DNA from: Infirmifilum sp. NZ
GTDB lineage: Archaea > Thermoproteota > Thermoprotei > Thermofilales > Thermofilaceae
Direction: 5' to 3'
NCBI RefSeq assembly: GCF_022693705.1
Contig: NZ_CP094288.1
Location: 1,132,443-1,196,442, forward strand
DNA: 64,000 bases
The notes under the pieces are model-generated. The model worked only from the letters and a program-made list of their open reading frames with translations, searched no databases and was not told where the DNA came from. Below, piece by piece: positions 1-8,142 of this stretch. How positions within the stretch are numbered: the first letter of the stretch is position 1; each line of letters begins with the position of its first letter. The position numbers were made by a program, and so were the translations under genes.

Positions 1-5
1 GGAAG

Positions 6-239
6 ATGGTCAAAGGATACATACTTGTATCCACGAAGCCAGGTAAGGAGTACGAGGTTGCGAGTGAGATAATGAAAATACCCTTTGTTAGCGACGTCGA
101 TGTGACCTACGGGTTGTGGGATATAGTCGTTAGGGTTGAAGCCCCATCGCTTTCGGATTTAGACAGAATTATCTCCAATATCAGGAGCCTAAAATTCATC
201 GAACAAACAGCAACCCTTATCTCTCAGGAGATAAGCTAG
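6..239 (+). CDS. Stand-alone Lrp/AsnC ligand-binding (RAM) domain protein
   Basis: This 77-residue protein is made only of the alpha/beta effector-binding domain of Lrp/AsnC regulators. The family pattern of a first strand (GYILVST), a helix, a strand ending in a glycine turn (VTYGLWDIVVRVEA) and a last helix-strand pair (LDRIISNIRSL) is visible. No helix-turn-helix is present, and the ATG lies only six bases into the window after a GGAAG ribosome-site-like sequence. Stand-alone RAM proteins are common in archaea; they form dimers or larger rings and may sense amino acids or pair with full-length Lrp proteins. The gene is convergent with top6A. Function beyond the fold is unknown. Confidence 0.85.
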   Translation: MVKGYILVSTKPGKEYEVASEIMKIPFVSDVDVTYGLWDIVVRVEAPSLSDLDRIISNIRSLKFIEQTATLISQEIS

Positions 240-321
240 TGACAGAACTCCAGTACCAGTGGATAAATACTCCGGGATAATTTTACCCCGAGATGAATCA
301 CTCTAGGGGTAATCCGATGCC

Positions 322-1452
322 CTAAATTATCCACTCTCCCTTGTTTATCTTCTCTGGGATGTAGGAGTCAGAGAGAAATCTGAACCCGTGACCGCTGAGA
401 GCTTCTATCTCAACCTTTTGCCCCTTTTCTATGAAGAGATTGAGCTCCTCGAGCCACCTCTTTGACTCCTTAAACCACGGGTAGTTTAAGAGTTCTTTCG
501 CGCGCTTAATGTCCCTCTCAGTAGCCTTGATTATGAAGTTTCTAGGTATTTTGTATTTCTCGATATCTGTAATTGAAACACCCAGGAAGCGGGCCTCGGG
601 GGTGGCGAGGCGCTCGCTCTCGTAGCTCAGGGTTATCGATCCGCTCCTGTACACGCTGTAGATGTAGAAACCGTAGCTGTCGCCATCAGTTAGCACGTAC
701 ACTGGCAGGTCAAACTCCTCCCATAGCCTGCGAACCATTCTCCTCGTGCTTCTATCGGGCTGCCCTTTCCCCGTGATGAGTATACAGTTATTCTTTTTCC
801 AAAACTCGTCCTCGTTCAGTTGCTCGAAGATAGCGCCTTTCTCGACCACTAGCACGTATTCCGCCTTGACCTCGAGTATTTCGAGGCTATCCACATTCGA
901 AGGAATAGCGTAGGCACCGCTACCGAGCCTTGATAAGTCTATGATTTCTCCTTTGCTTCTGATCGTCATGCGTCCGACGATTCTGCCTTTGGCATCGTGC
1001 ATTAAGCCCATGTGCTCTCGAAGAAGCCCTGTAGCTACCTCTATATCCTGTATCACTGCGTTACTCTCACGCTGATCGTCCCAAGTGTTCTCCCCGAGAG
1101 GCCTCCCATTTTTATCCGTGAGTGTGTGCTTGCCACGATAGTAGAGGTCACGTATTGTTGGGTGAACACCCTCTCTTCGCGCCTCCAGAATGAGTTTAAG
1201 CATCAGGACGGTCTGCATGAACCTTTTCGACTCACCTACGTCAAAGAACTCCCTTCGGGCGGTCCTTGGGCCTAGCAAGAGCATTTTTTTCTTGCTGTCC
1301 CAAATGGTGTTAGCGAGGGTTCTCACGGGTATTTCGAGGTAGGGTGGCTGACCCCTCAGAATCTGGTCTGCCACGCGTTTTCCGAGCTCCTCGAGCTTTC
1401 GAATGACCTCCTCCTCTGAGGGGGCTTGAACTCCTCCCTTCCTACTCGACAT
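322..1452 (-). CDS. top6A: DNA topoisomerase VI subunit A
   Basis: Catalytic subunit of the type IIB topoisomerase that cuts both DNA strands to relax supercoils and unlink chromosomes. The 376 residues match the family length. A CAP-like domain carries the active-site tyrosine in IRDLYYRGKH (about residues 104-105). A Toprim domain follows, with its glutamate in LVVEKGAIFE and the DxD in VLTDGDSYG. The start ATG overlaps the 3' end of top6B by 11 bp, so the two subunits are probably translated in a coupled way from one mRNA, as is usual in archaea. The ending (GEWII) is complete. The assignment is secure. Confidence 0.97.
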   Translation of the reverse strand: MSSRKGGVQAPSEEEVIRKLEELGKRVADQILRGQPPYLEIPVRTLANTIWDSKKKMLLLGPRTARREFFDVGESKRFMQTVLMLKLILEARREGVHPTIRDLYYRGKHTLTDKNGRPLGENTWDDQRESNAVIQDIEVATGLLREHMGLMHDAKGRIVGRMTIRSKGEIIDLSRLGSGAYAIPSNVDSLEILEVKAEYVLVVEKGAIFEQLNEDEFWKKNNCILITGKGQPDRSTRRMVRRLWEEFDLPVYVLTDGDSYGFYIYSVYRSGSITLSYESERLATPEARFLGVSITDIEKYKIPRNFIIKATERDIKRAKELLNYPWFKESKRWLEELNLFIEKGQKVEIEALSGHGFRFLSDSYIPEKINKGEWII

Positions 1453-2980
1453 ATTGCTCCACCTTCTTCTTCCCTAGCTCCTTCAAAAGAATTTCCTCGA
1501 GCTTCCTTTCAAGTAAAGTAGGCTCTACTGAGGCAACCTCCGCGATTGCCGCGACGACTTCCGGCATATAACGCCTAATCGTGGACTCTTTTTTCTGAAT
1601 CTCATGGAGCTTCTCCATTCTCGTTATATATGACCTCAGCTTCCTGGCAGCCTCCCTAATAGCTATCTCCAGCTCATGCTCTATTTCGGGAACGTCCGCT
1701 ATGGCTTCTTTACCCACACCTTTAAAGGGTATCTTCGTAGAGCAGACGTGAGTGACTACCGCGAGCGGAGCCGGGAACTTTACTTTGTACACGCTCCAAT
1801 CAATTTCGTCAACGACCTTTCTGGAAACGTCGACACCCTCGTCGTACAGCAGAGGCATTTTGTTTGCAAAACGCAGGATCATTGGTTGGTCCTGAGGCGG
1901 GATTTCCCCACCATAAGCAACTGCAACCTCGACTATGAACGGGTGTCCTCCGTAAGATGAGGGAGGTCTAGTTACAGCTTTAACGAAGCTCGGCTTCAGA
2001 GTGCTCCTAACTCCTTCCTTTAAAAGTTCCTCCCCTATCGGTGAGAGAGTAATGGGTCGAGGACGGCGCCAACCCTCGAACGAGCGCATTTTTGAAGCAA
2101 GGGCTTCGAGGTCCTGAAGCCTGAGCTCCTTTACCCTTAGGGAAGGATCGAAACCAGCCCACTGAAGGAACTCCTGCGCTATTTTCTCACCCACACCTTC
2201 AAAGCTTTTAACTAAGAACTCCCTCAAAGTGGTGTTCGAATCCTGGATGTTTTTTGTGAGCTCCTTGAGAACTTCGACATCTACACCCTTCGGGTGGTAC
2301 TGACCTATCTTCGGTGGCTCAGGAAGTTTTTTTGTGACCCTTTTGAAGACGACTTCCTCCTCAGGTGTCTTAAACCTTATAGTTGCATAGGGGGCTATGA
2401 GCGCGGTTCGCTTAATATATTCTTCAATGCGCTTCTTTGCCTGTACCCACGAGCCCTCAAGTGTGAGCCTCACGGAAGTTCCATGAACCTTAGGGTTGTC
2501 CTTCTTCCTTATTCTCATTCTAAGAATGTGCGGTATGTTTTTGTCGACATCTATGTATAGCAGGTACTCGCCTATGAACTCGGAGTTCACTGGGGCACTC
2601 TTGACATAGATCGGCTGAGCCGTCGTCATCTGCGCGTAGAGTACGGCCATTTTTACTCCAAGTCCAAAGACACCCCTTGTTTGTCTCACTACGTACTTAG
2701 ACCCGTAAAACACTCGGCCAAAAACATTCGGGATTTCATGTATTGGTATGCCTGTTCCGTTGTCTGTGACTTTTACTGTCACTCTCTCAGAGTTGTTAGG
2801 ATCAAGGGAGATCTCAATTCTTATGTCAGGCAGAATACCGTGGGTTTCAGTGGCGTCCAGGGAGTTTTCAACCAGCTCACGTACAGTCTGGTATAGAGCC
2901 CGCGCTGGATTGGAGAAACCTGCTATCTCCTTGTTTCTATGAAAGAACTGTGCCGGCGATAATCCACGATACTTCTCCAA
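1442..2980 (-). CDS. top6B: DNA topoisomerase VI subunit B
   Basis: ATPase subunit of topoisomerase VI, which dimerises on ATP binding and gates DNA passage through the A subunits. The GHKL (Bergerat) fold is clear: ELVENSLDA (N box), VTDNGTGIP (G1), a GSK loop and GVFGLGVKMAVLYAQ (ATP lid). The H2TH and transducer domains follow. The length of 512 residues is usual. The start is a TTG at 2978-2980 preceded on the coding strand by GGGGAAGATAA, a good ribosome-binding site, and the protein opens with the conserved SPAQFFHRN. It is first of the top6B-top6A pair, with an AT-rich leader beyond 3000. Confidence 0.97.
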   Translation of the reverse strand: MEKYRGLSPAQFFHRNKEIAGFSNPARALYQTVRELVENSLDATETHGILPDIRIEISLDPNNSERVTVKVTDNGTGIPIHEIPNVFGRVFYGSKYVVRQTRGVFGLGVKMAVLYAQMTTAQPIYVKSAPVNSEFIGEYLLYIDVDKNIPHILRMRIRKKDNPKVHGTSVRLTLEGSWVQAKKRIEEYIKRTALIAPYATIRFKTPEEEVVFKRVTKKLPEPPKIGQYHPKGVDVEVLKELTKNIQDSNTTLREFLVKSFEGVGEKIAQEFLQWAGFDPSLRVKELRLQDLEALASKMRSFEGWRRPRPITLSPIGEELLKEGVRSTLKPSFVKAVTRPPSSYGGHPFIVEVAVAYGGEIPPQDQPMILRFANKMPLLYDEGVDVSRKVVDEIDWSVYKVKFPAPLAVVTHVCSTKIPFKGVGKEAIADVPEIEHELEIAIREAARKLRSYITRMEKLHEIQKKESTIRRYMPEVVAAIAEVASVEPTLLERKLEEILLKELGKKKVEQYVE

Positions 2981-3066
2981 TTATCTTCCCCACTCGACTG
3001 AAAAGAAAGCCCAGATAAACCTGATTTCAAAAAGAATTAATTTCAAACAAGAGACGCTTTAGAAGT

Positions 3067-3192
3067 TTAAATGATTACACGAGGTCCATAAAGTTTTATT
3101 TTTCTTCTCTTAGCTTGAGAGATTCTGGCTGAGCGCAGGTGGTACCCAATCGCTGCAATGAGTAACAACGCTGCGGCGGGTATTACGAGCAT
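3067..3192 (-). CDS. Possible 41-residue single-span membrane protein
   Basis: A short frame in the roughly 430-bp gap between top6B and the next rightward gene. It starts with ATG (an in-frame TAG lies five codons upstream, fixing the start) and ends with TAA. The predicted protein has one hydrophobic stretch (residues 1-17, LVIPAAALLLIAAIG) followed by a basic tail rich in Arg and Lys (KRRKIKL). This is a typical layout for a tiny inner-membrane protein with a cytoplasmic tail. There is no recognisable family and only a weak ribosome site. It could be chance; the rest of the gap (2981-3066 and 3193-3412) shows only AT-rich promoter-like sequence for top6B. Confidence 0.3.
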   Translation of the reverse strand: MLVIPAAALLLIAAIGYHLRSARISQAKRRKIKLYGPRVII

Positions 3193-3412
3193 ACTACGGT
3201 TGGACTACATAGCTTCCTAGAAATACGTATCGTTTAACAAGCCTCAAACATGCAACCCTTTCGCAAACTAACTTTAGACGGGAGCTGAAGGTGCTGAGGC
3301 AGGTAAAACCGGAAGAGGGCTCGTTGATGAGTGGAGGGATGAACTTGCTAAGCGCAGGTTTAAGCAGGGTACTCGTGGCAAAGTAAAGCTCATGAAAAGC
3401 CATTAAGGTGCC

Positions 3413-5272
3413 TTGGAGCTTGGTATTGAAGGGGTAGATGTGCCGAATGCGAGCGTACTGAAGAGGATTTCCGCTAAGCTATATTGGGATCTGAAGCTCA
3501 ACAGCCCACTTGCCTACAAGCGCGGGGACTTAGCGGTGGCGCTGAGTCTAACGCCCCCAGGGGACGCGTGGCCGGTTGTCGGATACTTCTACAAACACGT
3601 TTGGGGGGTTATTGAAGACTACTTCTCCAAATCGGGGCATCGTGTTGACGAGGTTTTGCAGAAAAGAAAAGTGATGCTGGCGAACAAGGTGATGTACCCT
3701 GATTATGGAGTTGAGCTCGCTTTAGACGCTCAGGTCATAGGCCACGTCGTCTACGACATACGTAGAGGTACTTGGCGTTTCCGCCCCTTGTATATGACTG
3801 TCTCAAGGATGGTGGAAGAAGAGGTGGGTTTCTATGCCGTTACGAGGCTAGAAAAGCTAGCTAGGGGATTTGTGCTGAAGCAAAAACACCTTGAGAGATA
3901 TGTACTGCCCAGGGGGGATGAGTACGTAGCTCTTGCAACGCGCGACTTAAGCTTGCTGGGCGTCGGAGTGCCTCTGAGAAATGAAAGGATCTACGTTCTG
4001 AAAACATGGATTAGCAGACCCTACGGTATTCTCGAGAGGGATCCGGACTGGTGGGAGGTGACGAGGCTTCACGAAGAATACCTAGCTGAAAAGGAGATTG
4101 AGGCAATATCCTTCCTGAGAGAGATTCACAAGAAGTACAGGCTCCCGGTAGTGGTGTCGTTTTCCGGCGGTAAGGACAGTCTCGTAACCCTCAACCTTGC
4201 GGTTAAAGCGTTTGGAAGCGAGAAAATCAAGGTTTTATTCAATGACACCGGGATAGAGTTTCCGGAAACTGTAGAATACGCGCATAGGATATGTGAACGC
4301 ATGGGCGTGGAGCTTATTGTTGCGGATGCCGGCAATGCCTTCTGGCGCGGGGTCTCCGTAATGGGACCCCCTGCGCGAGACTTCAGGTGGTGTTGCAAGG
4401 TCACTAAGTTTGCTCCAACAGCCCGTGCTTTGAAAAACCTCTTTCCGAGCGGAGTACTGAGCCTAGTGGGTCAGAGGAAGTTTGAATCCATGCAACGCGC
4501 GCTTTCGCCTCGAGTCTGGAGGAACACGTGGTTGCCTAACGTTGTAGCCGCGTCTCCTATACAGGACTGGACTGCACTAGATGTATGGCTCTACATCTTT
4601 AGGGAGAGGTTGTTACCCAATCCACTTTACTACTACGGTTTAGACCGTCTCGGTTGCTGGCTTTGTCCTGCAACTGAAATGGGTGAATTCGAACTCGCGA
4701 AACGAGTCAACGAGTCACTTTACTCGACTTGGGAGAAAGTTCTACAAGAATACGCTAGCGAAAACTCGCTCGGAGACTACTGGGTACGCTACGGGCTCTG
4801 GAGGTGGGTACACCCGCCTAAAGACATACTTCGCGCTTTGAACCTACGTGAGACGCCTGTCAGGAGAGGTGCACGAGTAACGTGGAAACATTCTGGGAAA
4901 GTGATGATTTTTGAGGTGGACAAACCTCGGACAAAGCTCAGCGGAGATAGGTTCAGCAACTTACTCTATACGTCAAGAAAGGCAAGGTCGTCAGCGAAGA
5001 GGATAGAGGTCGAGCACAACAAACTAATTGTAGAGGTCAGCGAGGCCTCACAAGATGTTGAAGAGGAGTTAGCCCGGGTTGTTATACGCGCTTTCTACTG
5101 TGTGGAATGCCTAGAGTGCGCTAACTGGTGCCCTACAAATGCTATATCATTGAACCCGAACGGGGGAATAACCGTTGACGAGGAAAGATGCTTGGGATGC
5201 GGCATGTGTCAGAGGAAATGCCCTGTTGCAGAGTACACGCTCAAGCTTCACGGGCGCCTCACGAGCGGCTGA
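3413..5272 (+). CDS. PAPS reductase-like PP-loop protein fused to a 2x[4Fe-4S] ferredoxin domain
   Basis: A 619-residue protein. The central part is an adenine-nucleotide alpha hydrolase (PP-loop) domain of the PAPS/APS reductase and ATP-sulfurylase-small-subunit superfamily: VSFSGGKDSL at about residue 250, FNDTGIEFPET, then RWCCKVTKF and GCWLCPATEMGE (conserved Cys near 324 and 415). A C-terminal bacterial-type ferredoxin domain has two CxxCxxCxxxCP motifs near residues 562 and 592, so two [4Fe-4S] clusters are likely. The N-terminal 240 residues are unassigned. The annotated start is a TTG; a GTG at 3440 preceded by GAAGGGG is an attractive alternative. Sulfur transfer or activation is likely, but the substrate is unknown. 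No sulfate-assimilation genes lie nearby. Confidence 0.88.
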   Translation: MELGIEGVDVPNASVLKRISAKLYWDLKLNSPLAYKRGDLAVALSLTPPGDAWPVVGYFYKHVWGVIEDYFSKSGHRVDEVLQKRKVMLANKVMYPDYGVELALDAQVIGHVVYDIRRGTWRFRPLYMTVSRMVEEEVGFYAVTRLEKLARGFVLKQKHLERYVLPRGDEYVALATRDLSLLGVGVPLRNERIYVLKTWISRPYGILERDPDWWEVTRLHEEYLAEKEIEAISFLREIHKKYRLPVVVSFSGGKDSLVTLNLAVKAFGSEKIKVLFNDTGIEFPETVEYAHRICERMGVELIVADAGNAFWRGVSVMGPPARDFRWCCKVTKFAPTARALKNLFPSGVLSLVGQRKFESMQRALSPRVWRNTWLPNVVAASPIQDWTALDVWLYIFRERLLPNPLYYYGLDRLGCWLCPATEMGEFELAKRVNESLYSTWEKVLQEYASENSLGDYWVRYGLWRWVHPPKDILRALNLRETPVRRGARVTWKHSGKVMIFEVDKPRTKLSGDRFSNLLYTSRKARSSAKRIEVEHNKLIVEVSEASQDVEEELARVVIRAFYCVECLECANWCPTNAISLNPNGGITVDEERCLGCGMCQRKCPVAEYTLKLHGRLTSG

Positions 5273-5445
5273 CCGCATATTTGGCATTTACCGAATGTTT
5301 TCCTAGCACAGGTAGGGCAGTACGAAACACCGCACTTTTCGCAGAAGAAGTACTCGTCTCCTCTGTAGATCTTCTTCCCGCACCTGACACAGCGACCTAG
5401 GACAAGCGTCTTAGGTACGTACGCCATACCTATTGCACCCCTCAA
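5248..5445 (-). CDS. Small double zinc-ribbon protein
   Basis: A 65-residue protein with four CxxC pairs (CVRC, CEKC, CPTC, CQIC), enough for two zinc sites in a treble-clef or B-box-like arrangement. Its 3' end overlaps the 3' end of the convergent PP-loop/ferredoxin gene by 25 bp. Upstream, between 5446 and 5570, lies an AT-rich stretch that can hold its promoter. Such proteins are common in Thermoproteota and may bind nucleic acid or protein, but no function can be assigned. ATG codons occur at residues 1 and 7 and either could be the start. Confidence 0.7.
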   Translation of the reverse strand: MRGAIGMAYVPKTLVLGRCVRCGKKIYRGDEYFFCEKCGVSYCPTCARKTFGKCQICGQPLVRRP

Positions 5446-5570
5446 CCACTGCGGCTACACTATTTAAAAGTTGCCCCCATTAACCGACATTAAGGATCGC
5501 ATTCCCCGAGATATTTATCTAAAGAATACCCAAAAATTAACCTCAGGCTAGAGATCCCCAAGGTGTATTC

Positions 5571-5945
5571 CTAGGACTTGTGACTGCGCAGGAAAATTGC
5601 GGTTATCACTAGTGTATCTCCACCGCACTTGGGGCACGTTCCAGCTTTTTCAAATAGCTTGTCACCGTTTTTGTACGAACGCTCAGTCTCAAATCCACAT
5701 TTCTCACACTGAAGTAGCGTTATCAAGATCCTTTTCTCCGGCTTTGTGGACACGAGTTTGTAGAGAGACCAGCCCACGTACCCCTCAATCATCACTAGTA
5801 GGATGGATCCAGAGAGGTAAGCGTCGTACCCTGTCCTGAAGTACAGGTATAACAATGCAGCGAGCATCAAAAAGCCCCCGATTAAGAGTAGGACGTAAAC
5901 TGGAATCCATCTTCTTTTAGCCTGGGAAACAGGGTCTAAGTTCAT
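5571..5945 (-). CDS. Two-helix membrane protein with C-terminal zinc ribbon
   Basis: A 124-residue protein with two predicted membrane helices (about residues 15-35, VYVLLLIGGFLMLAALLYLYF, and 43-64). A cytoplasmic C-terminal zinc ribbon of two CxxC pairs (CEKCGFETE and CPKCGG) follows. Its ATG overlaps the stop of the DUF1512 gene upstream by 4 bp, so the two are almost surely co-transcribed and may act in one membrane complex. The family is not named; the fold call rests on hydrophobicity and the cysteines only. Confidence 0.75.
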   Translation of the reverse strand: MNLDPVSQAKRRWIPVYVLLLIGGFLMLAALLYLYFRTGYDAYLSGSILLVMIEGYVGWSLYKLVSTKPEKRILITLLQCEKCGFETERSYKNGDKLFEKAGTCPKCGGDTLVITAIFLRSHKS

Positions 5946-7030
5946 GGCACTCCCACCGTGTTTCCAACGCCTATGATTACTAAAGTAGAGCCTACAGGCT
6001 GTGCTCTGATGAAGTCCTCTATTATACCCACAGCCTCTCTAACGCCTTTGTATATCTCTTCGGTCATTACAGAGAGAGCCTCGGCCTCTGACATTTTTAT
6101 GAGTACAGCGTAAAGAGGAATGCCATTCTTCGTCGCCAGTTCCTCGATAACGAAACGTTCGGCCCCGATACCCCCCATTGCAACTCCATAGCCGTAGGCA
6201 AGCATCCCAGATTCCTCGCCCTCGTACTTCAGGGCGGCGTCGACTGTTAGGATTTGCGATACTTTCTCCCGCTCCAGAAGCCACTGCAGTGCATCATCTA
6301 GTCTACCCACAGTGCCTCCGGGTCCTCTCGCTTTTATTACATAAACTCTCCTACCGTCAAGCTCTAAGTGGTAAACATGGGTGTCTTCAACAGGTTCAAC
6401 GGGTTTACGGTCCCGCGCATACTTCCTAACAAGGTAGCTTGTCACGAGCGGTCCAGCAGAGTCGCCTATAGGTACGCTTCGCTCAAACGCCTCAAGGGCC
6501 CCCTCGATGGCCTTGACCTCCTCCATTACGAAAGGCATTTGAGCGCTGAGCTGCATAAGCAGCCACAAACTCCTAAACTTCCTCGCAATAAGGTAGTAGT
6601 GGTTTAGGAGCTTGTATATGCTGTTTAGCGCCCTTGCAATCTCCACTATGTTAGACAAGTTTTGCACTTCAACGCGTGAAGCTTTAGGAGCTATCCGAGC
6701 TATTCGTTCCTCTAACCCTTTCTCGCCTGTCCGGACAATGTGCTTAATCTTCTTGACGATGCCGTATGGATCTATATCGACCGGAAGTATGATATACGTT
6801 TCTACAAGCTCGCTCACTTTGCTCGAAAGCAGCTTTTCATCTTGTACATCGCTGTACCGCTTGATCTGGCCCATCAGGAATCGCAGGGACTTATCCCTAG
6901 CGTTTCTGAATACAAGGAGGTAATTCTCTACCTCGCTGATCGCTCTGAGAATTTGCATCTCTTGAGTGAAGAACGAGAAGAAAGCGAGTATGATAAGCCA
7001 AAGTATCAAGCTGTAAGTGTCGCCGTCCAT
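5942..7030 (-). CDS. DUF1512 family membrane-anchored protein
   Basis: A 362-residue protein of the archaeal DUF1512 family, whose function is unknown. One N-terminal hydrophobic segment (residues 7-20, LILWLIILAFFSFFTQ) anchors a long helical region of about 150 residues. The C-terminal half is an alpha/beta domain with conserved glycines (RGPGGTVGRLDDAL, YGVAMGGIGAERF and VIIGVGNTVGVP). Gly-rich loops of this kind suggest a nucleotide or phosphate site, which is inference. It is first of a two-gene operon with the zinc-ribbon membrane protein (4-bp overlap). The start ATG at 7028-7030 sits roughly 30 bp after an AT-rich box (TATATTTTTAAA on the coding strand). Confidence 0.85.
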   Translation of the reverse strand: MDGDTYSLILWLIILAFFSFFTQEMQILRAISEVENYLLVFRNARDKSLRFLMGQIKRYSDVQDEKLLSSKVSELVETYIILPVDIDPYGIVKKIKHIVRTGEKGLEERIARIAPKASRVEVQNLSNIVEIARALNSIYKLLNHYYLIARKFRSLWLLMQLSAQMPFVMEEVKAIEGALEAFERSVPIGDSAGPLVTSYLVRKYARDRKPVEPVEDTHVYHLELDGRRVYVIKARGPGGTVGRLDDALQWLLEREKVSQILTVDAALKYEGEESGMLAYGYGVAMGGIGAERFVIEELATKNGIPLYAVLIKMSEAEALSVMTEEIYKGVREAVGIIEDFIRAQPVGSTLVIIGVGNTVGVP

Positions 7031-7483
7031 CCGTTACACCCAAGCTAGATGAGAGAGTACCCTTCCGCTTTAAAAATATATGTGGTTGCTCGAACCCTAA
7101 CGATATTCAGCCCTCTAGGCAACATTTACTACAGCGTTTGCGAGGAAACGAAGGATAAAACCACTTGACCAATAAGGAGAAGTGATAGGTGTAGCTTCCG
7201 TTCCAGGCACTGCGCTACCTCATTGCCTTGTCTCAAAATGATGGAGATTCAACCGATAGCCGAAAGCGCCCATCAAGGGTGGCCTCTAGAGTAGGACAAC
7301 CCACAACTAAGCCACTGAACTCCTTGTTCGAGTGAAAGAGGCGGCTCTGAACAGTTGCAGGCGCAATACGGCTAGGCGGCGGTGAAAACAATTGTAATAC
7401 AACCGTATGGTTTTTTCGCTATAACATATAGCGTTTTTTTCTATTTTATGTGCTCTCCACCTTATACAGGGCGTAGATCGGGG
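7031..7483. other. Gene-poor gap of about 450 bp
   Basis: The left end holds the promoter of the leftward DUF1512 gene (AT-rich box near 7067-7083). The right end, 7390-7450, is AT-rich and should hold the promoter of the PRC/coiled-coil gene. Between about 7090 and 7380 I see no convincing frame, tRNA or C/D-box signature on either strand. The downstream frame stays open back to 7382, but those 34 codons are not family-like. Confidence 0.5.
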
Positions 7484-8071
7484 ATGCGCGGAGTAGTTTT
7501 AAGCGAGATAAATGATAGGAAACTTCTCGAGAAAATAGTGAAGAAAGAAGTCTATGATCACAACAACTCTAAGGTAGGTGTCATCTGGAAAATCTACATC
7601 GCCAAAAAAACTAAGCAGCCATTGAAAGTCGTGATAAAACGCGTAAACGGAGAGTTTCTTGAAACCACGCCTGATAAGCTCAGAATTACGGGAAAGAAAA
7701 TAGTTCTACTGGATCACTCGTACGAGGGGGCATTGGCCTTGCTGGAGAGACTCTGGGAGATAGCAGAGGAGCTGAGGAAAATAAAAAACGACCTGTTAGT
7801 CTTAGGAGAACGCCACCTCGTGATGAAGGAAATCTCCTACGAAGAATATATGGAAGAGAGGAAGCGACTCGAACGAAAAAGGCTTCTCTTAAAGCTGGAA
7901 GCGTACACTATTCTTGACACTCTCAGCTACTTCGTGCATCAAGAGGGGGTTCAGCTCACGCCAGATGATGAGAAGAAATTGTTCTACTCGCTAGACATAC
8001 TAAAGAACAGCCTCCCGGTTATATCAGTTGAGAGGCTGAAAGAAGTGTTTAAATACAGAAACATTGAATGA
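7484..8071 (+). CDS. PRC-barrel-like plus coiled-coil protein, CdvA-like layout
   Basis: From the ATG at 7484 the protein has 195 residues. Residues about 15-70 read as a PRC-barrel-like beta domain (KEVYDHNNSKVGVIWKIYI, later TPDKLRITGKKIVLL). The rest is strongly helical and charged, with likely coiled coils around LLERLWEIAEELRKIKNDLL and SYEEYMEERKRLERKRLLL. A PRC-type barrel followed by a coiled coil is the layout of CdvA, the membrane-binding partner of ESCRT-III (CdvB) in crenarchaeal cell division. Thermoproteales are reported to lack Cdv, so this is a layout match, not an identification. The frame extends upstream to 7382, but the added residues look unlike protein. The gene stands alone, rightward. 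Confidence 0.6.
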   Translation: MRGVVLSEINDRKLLEKIVKKEVYDHNNSKVGVIWKIYIAKKTKQPLKVVIKRVNGEFLETTPDKLRITGKKIVLLDHSYEGALALLERLWEIAEELRKIKNDLLVLGERHLVMKEISYEEYMEERKRLERKRLLLKLEAYTILDTLSYFVHQEGVQLTPDDEKKLFYSLDILKNSLPVISVERLKEVFKYRNIE

Positions 8072-8142
8072 CGGCGTCATAATCGCAAGCTTTATAAAAA
8101 TCAGCGAGATAAGGTATCTAAACTGCCAGAACAGGTGTCTCT

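Noticed and set aside
7240-7360. C/D-box guide RNA near AATGATGG
   Set aside because: The C box is imperfect and no properly spaced D, D' and C' boxes follow.
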